From Azonexus hydrophilus (lineage in GTDB: Bacteria > Pseudomonadota > Gammaproteobacteria > Burkholderiales > Rhodocyclaceae): a DNA stretch of 64,000 bases. A program made the translations under genes and the position numbers. The stretch covers positions 124,001 to 188,000 of the forward strand of contig NZ_MTHD01000005.1 in NCBI RefSeq assembly GCF_001956855.1, given 5' to 3'. The notes below the pieces were generated by a model. It was not told the DNA's origin. It searched no databases and worked only from the letters and a program-made list of their open reading frames with translations. Below, in pieces: positions 61,205-64,000 of the stretch. Each line of letters begins with the position of its first letter. Within the stretch, counting starts at the first letter, position 1.

Positions 61205-63793
61205 GTGCTTGAAGCCTATCGCGCCCACGTAGCAGAGCGTGCAGCCCTCGGTATCCCGCCGCTGCCCCTGTCCAAGCAACAGACCACTGAACTGGTCGCC
61301 CTGCTGAAGAATCCGCCGGCTGGCGAAGAAGCAGCCCTGGTCGAGCTGATCACCTACCGCGTGCCGGCTGGTGTCGATGATGCCGCCAAGGTCAAGGCCG
61401 AGTTCCTGGCCAAGGTCGCCAAGGGCGAAGAAGCCTGTGCGCTGATTTCCAAGGAAAAAGCCACCGAACTGCTTGGCACCATGCTCGGCGGTTACAACGT
61501 CAAGCCGCTGATCGACCTGCTCGCCTGTCCGACCTGCGGCGCCGTCGCCGCCGAAGGCCTGAAGAAGACCCTGCTGGTGTTCGACTTCTTCCACGATGTC
61601 GCCGAACTGGCCAAGGCCGGCAACGCCAACGCCAAGGGCGTGATGCAGTCGTGGGCCGACGCCGAGTGGTTCACCTCGCGTCCGGAAGTCCCGGCTTCGC
61701 AGAAGCTGACCGTCTTCAAGGTCACCGGCGAAACCAACACCGACGACCTGTCGCCGGCTCCGGATGCCTGGTCGCGTCCTGACATCCCGCTGCACGCGCT
61801 GGCCATGCTGAAGAACGCCCGTCCGGGTATCAACCCTGACGAACCTGGTGCCCGTGGCCCGATCAAGCAACTCGAAGCGCTGGCCGCCAAGGGTAACCTG
61901 ATCGCCTACGTCGGTGACGTGGTTGGTACCGGTTCTTCGCGCAAGTCCGCCACCAACTCGGTGCTGTGGTTCACCGGCGAAGACATCCCGTTCGTCCCGA
62001 ACAAGCGTTTCGGCGGTTTCTGCCTGGGTTCCAAGATCGCTCCGATCTTCTTCAACACCATGGAAGATGCCGGCGCCCTGCCGATCGAAATCGATGCCGG
62101 TCAGATGGACATGGGCGACGAGATCGAGTTGAAGGTCGACCAAGCTACCGGCAAGGTCACCGCGCTGAAGAATGGCGCCGTGATTGCCGAATCGCAACTG
62201 AAGACCCTGGTCATCCTCGACGAAGTCCGTGCCGGCGGTCGTATTCCGCTGATCATCGGCCGTGGCCTGACCACCAAGGCGCGCGAATTCCTCGGCCTGC
62301 CGCAATCGACGCTGTTCCGTCTGCCGCAAAACCCGGCTGACGACGGCAAGGGTTACTCGCTGGCCCAGAAGATGGTTGGCAAGGCCTGCGGCGTGACCGG
62401 CATCCTGCCGGGTACCTACTGCGAGCCGAAGATGACCACCGTCGGTTCGCAAGATACCACCGGCCCGATGACCCGCGACGAACTGAAAGACCTGGCCTGC
62501 CTCGGCTTCTCCGCCGACCTCGTCATGCAGTCCTTCTGCCACACCGCCGCTTATCCGAAGCTGGTCGACGTCAAGATGCACCGCGAACTCCCGTCCTTCA
62601 TCTCGACCCGTGGTGGCGTCTCGCTGCGTCCGGGCGACGGCGTCATCCACTCCTGGCTGAACCGCCTGCTGTTGCCGGATACCGTTGGTACCGGCGGTGA
62701 CTCGCACACCCGCTTCCCGATCGGCATCTCCTTCCCGGCCGGTTCCGGTCTGGTCGCCTTTGCCGCCGCCACCGGCGTCATGCCGCTGGATATGCCGGAA
62801 TCGGTGCTGGTCCGCTTCAAGGGCAAGATGCAGGATGGCATTACCCTGCGCGACCTGGTCAACGCCATTCCGCTGTACGCCATCAAGGCCGGCCTGCTGA
62901 CCGTAGAGAAGAAGGGCAAGAAGAACGTCTTCTCCGGCCGCATCCTGGAAATCGAAGGCCTGCCGGATCTGAAGGTTGAGCAAGCGTTCGAACTGTCCGA
63001 CGCCGCCGCCGAGCGTTCCGCCGCTGCCTGCGCGATCGCCCTGAACAAGGAACCGATCGTCGAGTACATGACCTCGAACATCACGCTGATGAAGTGGATG
63101 ATCGCTGAAGGCTACCAGGACGCCCGCACGCTGAAGCGCCGCATCGCCGCCATGGAAGACTGGATCGCCAACGGCACGCTGCTCAAGGCCGATGCCAACG
63201 CTCAGTACGCCGCGGTCATCGAAATCGACCTGGCCGAAGTCACCGAGCCGATCCTGGCCTGCCCGAACGATCCGGACGACGTCAAGATCCTCTCCGAAGT
63301 CGCCGGCGCCAAGATTGACGAAGTTTTCATCGGCTCGTGCATGACCAACATCGGCCACTTCCGTGCTGCCGCCAAGGTCCTCGAAGGCAAGTCCGACATC
63401 CCGACCCGTCTGTGGATCGCCCCGCCGACCAAGATGGACGCGCTGATCCTGACCGAAGAAGGCTACTACGGCGTCCTCGGCAAGTCCGGCGCGCGCATGG
63501 AAATGCCGGGCTGCTCGCTGTGCATGGGTAACCAGGCGCAGATCCGCAAGGGTTCGACGGCGATCTCCACCTCCACCCGCAACTTCCCGAACCGCCTCGG
63601 TATCGACACCCAAGTTTATCTGAGTTCCGCCGAACTGGCCGCCATGTGCGCCCTGGCCGGTCGCATCGTCACGGTGCCGGAGTACATGGAGCAGATCAAG
63701 CTTGTGAACGCCAAGGCCGGTGAAGTCTATCGCTACATGAACTTCGATCAGATTCCGGAGTTTGTCGAGCAGGCTGCGACTGTAGAGATGTAA
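61205..63793 (+). CDS. acnB: Aconitate hydratase B
   Basis: An 862-residue AcnB (E. coli: 865). It isomerises citrate and isocitrate in the TCA cycle and can act as an RNA-binding sensor when its cluster is lost. The [4Fe-4S] ligands are C712 in [11 protein letters not shown] and C770 and C773 in [11 protein letters not shown]. The N-terminal HEAT-like domain ([21 protein letters not shown]) and the swivel domain precede the catalytic core, as in all AcnB. Start is GTG with a strong ribosome binding site. A terminator follows. Confidence 0.97.
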   Translation: MLEAYRAHVAERAALGIPPLPLSKQQTTELVALLKNPPAGEEAALVELITYRVPAGVDDAAKVKAEFLAKVAKGEEACALISKEKATELLGTMLGGYNVKPLIDLLACPTCGAVAAEGLKKTLLVFDFFHDVAELAKAGNANAKGVMQSWADAEWFTSRPEVPASQKLTVFKVTGETNTDDLSPAPDAWSRPDIPLHALAMLKNARPGINPDEPGARGPIKQLEALAAKGNLIAYVGDVVGTGSSRKSATNSVLWFTGEDIPFVPNKRFGGFCLGSKIAPIFFNTMEDAGALPIEIDAGQMDMGDEIELKVDQATGKVTALKNGAVIAESQLKTLVILDEVRAGGRIPLIIGRGLTTKAREFLGLPQSTLFRLPQNPADDGKGYSLAQKMVGKACGVTGILPGTYCEPKMTTVGSQDTTGPMTRDELKDLACLGFSADLVMQSFCHTAAYPKLVDVKMHRELPSFISTRGGVSLRPGDGVIHSWLNRLLLPDTVGTGGDSHTRFPIGISFPAGSGLVAFAAATGVMPLDMPESVLVRFKGKMQDGITLRDLVNAIPLYAIKAGLLTVEKKGKKNVFSGRILEIEGLPDLKVEQAFELSDAAAERSAAACAIALNKEPIVEYMTSNITLMKWMIAEGYQDARTLKRRIAAMEDWIANGTLLKADANAQYAAVIEIDLAEVTEPILACPNDPDDVKILSEVAGAKIDEVFIGSCMTNIGHFRAAAKVLEGKSDIPTRLWIAPPTKMDALILTEEGYYGVLGKSGARMEMPGCSLCMGNQAQIRKGSTAISTSTRNFPNRLGIDTQVYLSSAELAAMCALAGRIVTVPEYMEQIKLVNAKAGEVYRYMNFDQIPEFVEQAATVEM

Positions 63794-64000
63794 GTTGCGA
63801 AAATCGGCCGGTTTTGCCGGTCGACCGCAGCAATCTGAAAAAGCCCCCGCCGGGAAACCGGCGGGGGCTTTTTCGTAGGATCAACTGACTGCCTGAGCGC
63901 GGTGTGTCCTGATGGGCAGGATTCGTGGAGGGGGTGATCTCGGAATTTGACCAATATCAAATCCTCGAGGGCGATGATAATTTCATCCGGTCACCAACAA
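63794..64000. other. Region after acnB
   Basis: Contains a copy of the dispersed motif (GTCGACCGCAGCAAT at 63820-63834) and the acnB terminator. The remaining 125 bases hold no gene I can support. Confidence 0.5.
63841..63873 (+). terminator. Intrinsic terminator after acnB
   Basis: A very strong hairpin: AAGCCCCCGCCGG (63841-63853), GAAA tetraloop, CCGGCGGGGGCTT (63858-63870), followed by TTT. The stem is almost symmetric, so it could also stop transcription from the other side. Confidence 0.93.

Noticed and set aside
61187..63613. An 808-codon minus-strand frame opposite acnB
   Set aside because: Antisense shadow of a highly conserved gene with strong third-position GC bias.
1..64000. CRISPR arrays, insertion sequences, prophage, tRNA or rRNA genes
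   Set aside because: I looked for regularly spaced repeats, transposase or integrase motifs and tRNA/rRNA consensus sequences and saw none.

Overview
The window is about 64 kb of a GC-rich proteobacterial chromosome. The gene families and their closest recognisable types (DUF2863, DUF934 with a hemoprotein-type CysI, a BioH/BioC-type biotin operon, YciB-YciI-BolA-PpiC order) fit a betaproteobacterium, most likely Rhodocyclales (Dechloromonas/Azonexus-like). This placement is inference, not a database result. I see no rRNA, tRNA, insertion sequence, prophage or CRISPR array; most of the window is chromosomal core and signalling genes.

Layout. 1-7.2 kb: trkH (5'-truncated by the window edge) and trkA for potassium uptake, trmA, an MFS transporter, and a minus-strand VF530/ycaO/unknown group. 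7.5-15.5 kb: two large hybrid histidine kinases facing each other, one with four CBS domains and a C-terminal Hpt, the other partnered with a PhnD-like binding protein. 15.6-21.8 kb: acyl-phosphate and acyl-CoA metabolism, with a striking single-chain fusion of a cyclic-nucleotide-binding-like domain, an acetate kinase and a PduL phosphotransacylase, a bestrophin, a succinyl-CoA:acetate-type CoA-transferase with an attenuator-like leader, and a divergent LysR regulator. 21.8-27.5 kb: a cobalamin riboswitch followed by DUF2796, an ExbB-like protein, DUF2149 and an exported, C-terminally anchored CobN-like chelatase; this is the best candidate for a poorly described system. 27.6-31.7 kb: a zinc-uptake operon behind a perfect Zur-type palindrome (small CxxC protein, outer-membrane barrel, ZnuA, ZnuC, ZnuB). 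31.7-35.7 kb: sulfate assimilation (cysI, DUF934, cysH) with divergent cysB. 35.7-43.8 kb: orphan NosD, M48 lipoprotein protease, SH3 protein, CHASE2 cyclase, PpiC, BolA, YciI, YciB, then an HD-GYP response regulator and an Hpt protein. 43.8-49.9 kb: a tightly overlapping biotin operon (DUF2863, bioA, glpM-like, bioF, bioH, bioC, bioD). 50.0-55.3 kb: yaaA, then a two-component system facing an inverse autotransporter, with visibly lower GC and a shared intergenic region carrying three 10-bp direct repeats. 55.3-64 kb: thioesterase, Dps, PIN protein, dusC with a TrmB-like methyltransferase and a cysteine-cluster protein, HDOD protein, transaldolase and aconitase B.

Across the whole window the 10-mer GTYGACCGCA, often extended by RNWAT and preceded by a T-run, recurs roughly 25 times by eye, mostly on the + strand, in genes and between them. 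That is far above chance and is not explained by the genes.
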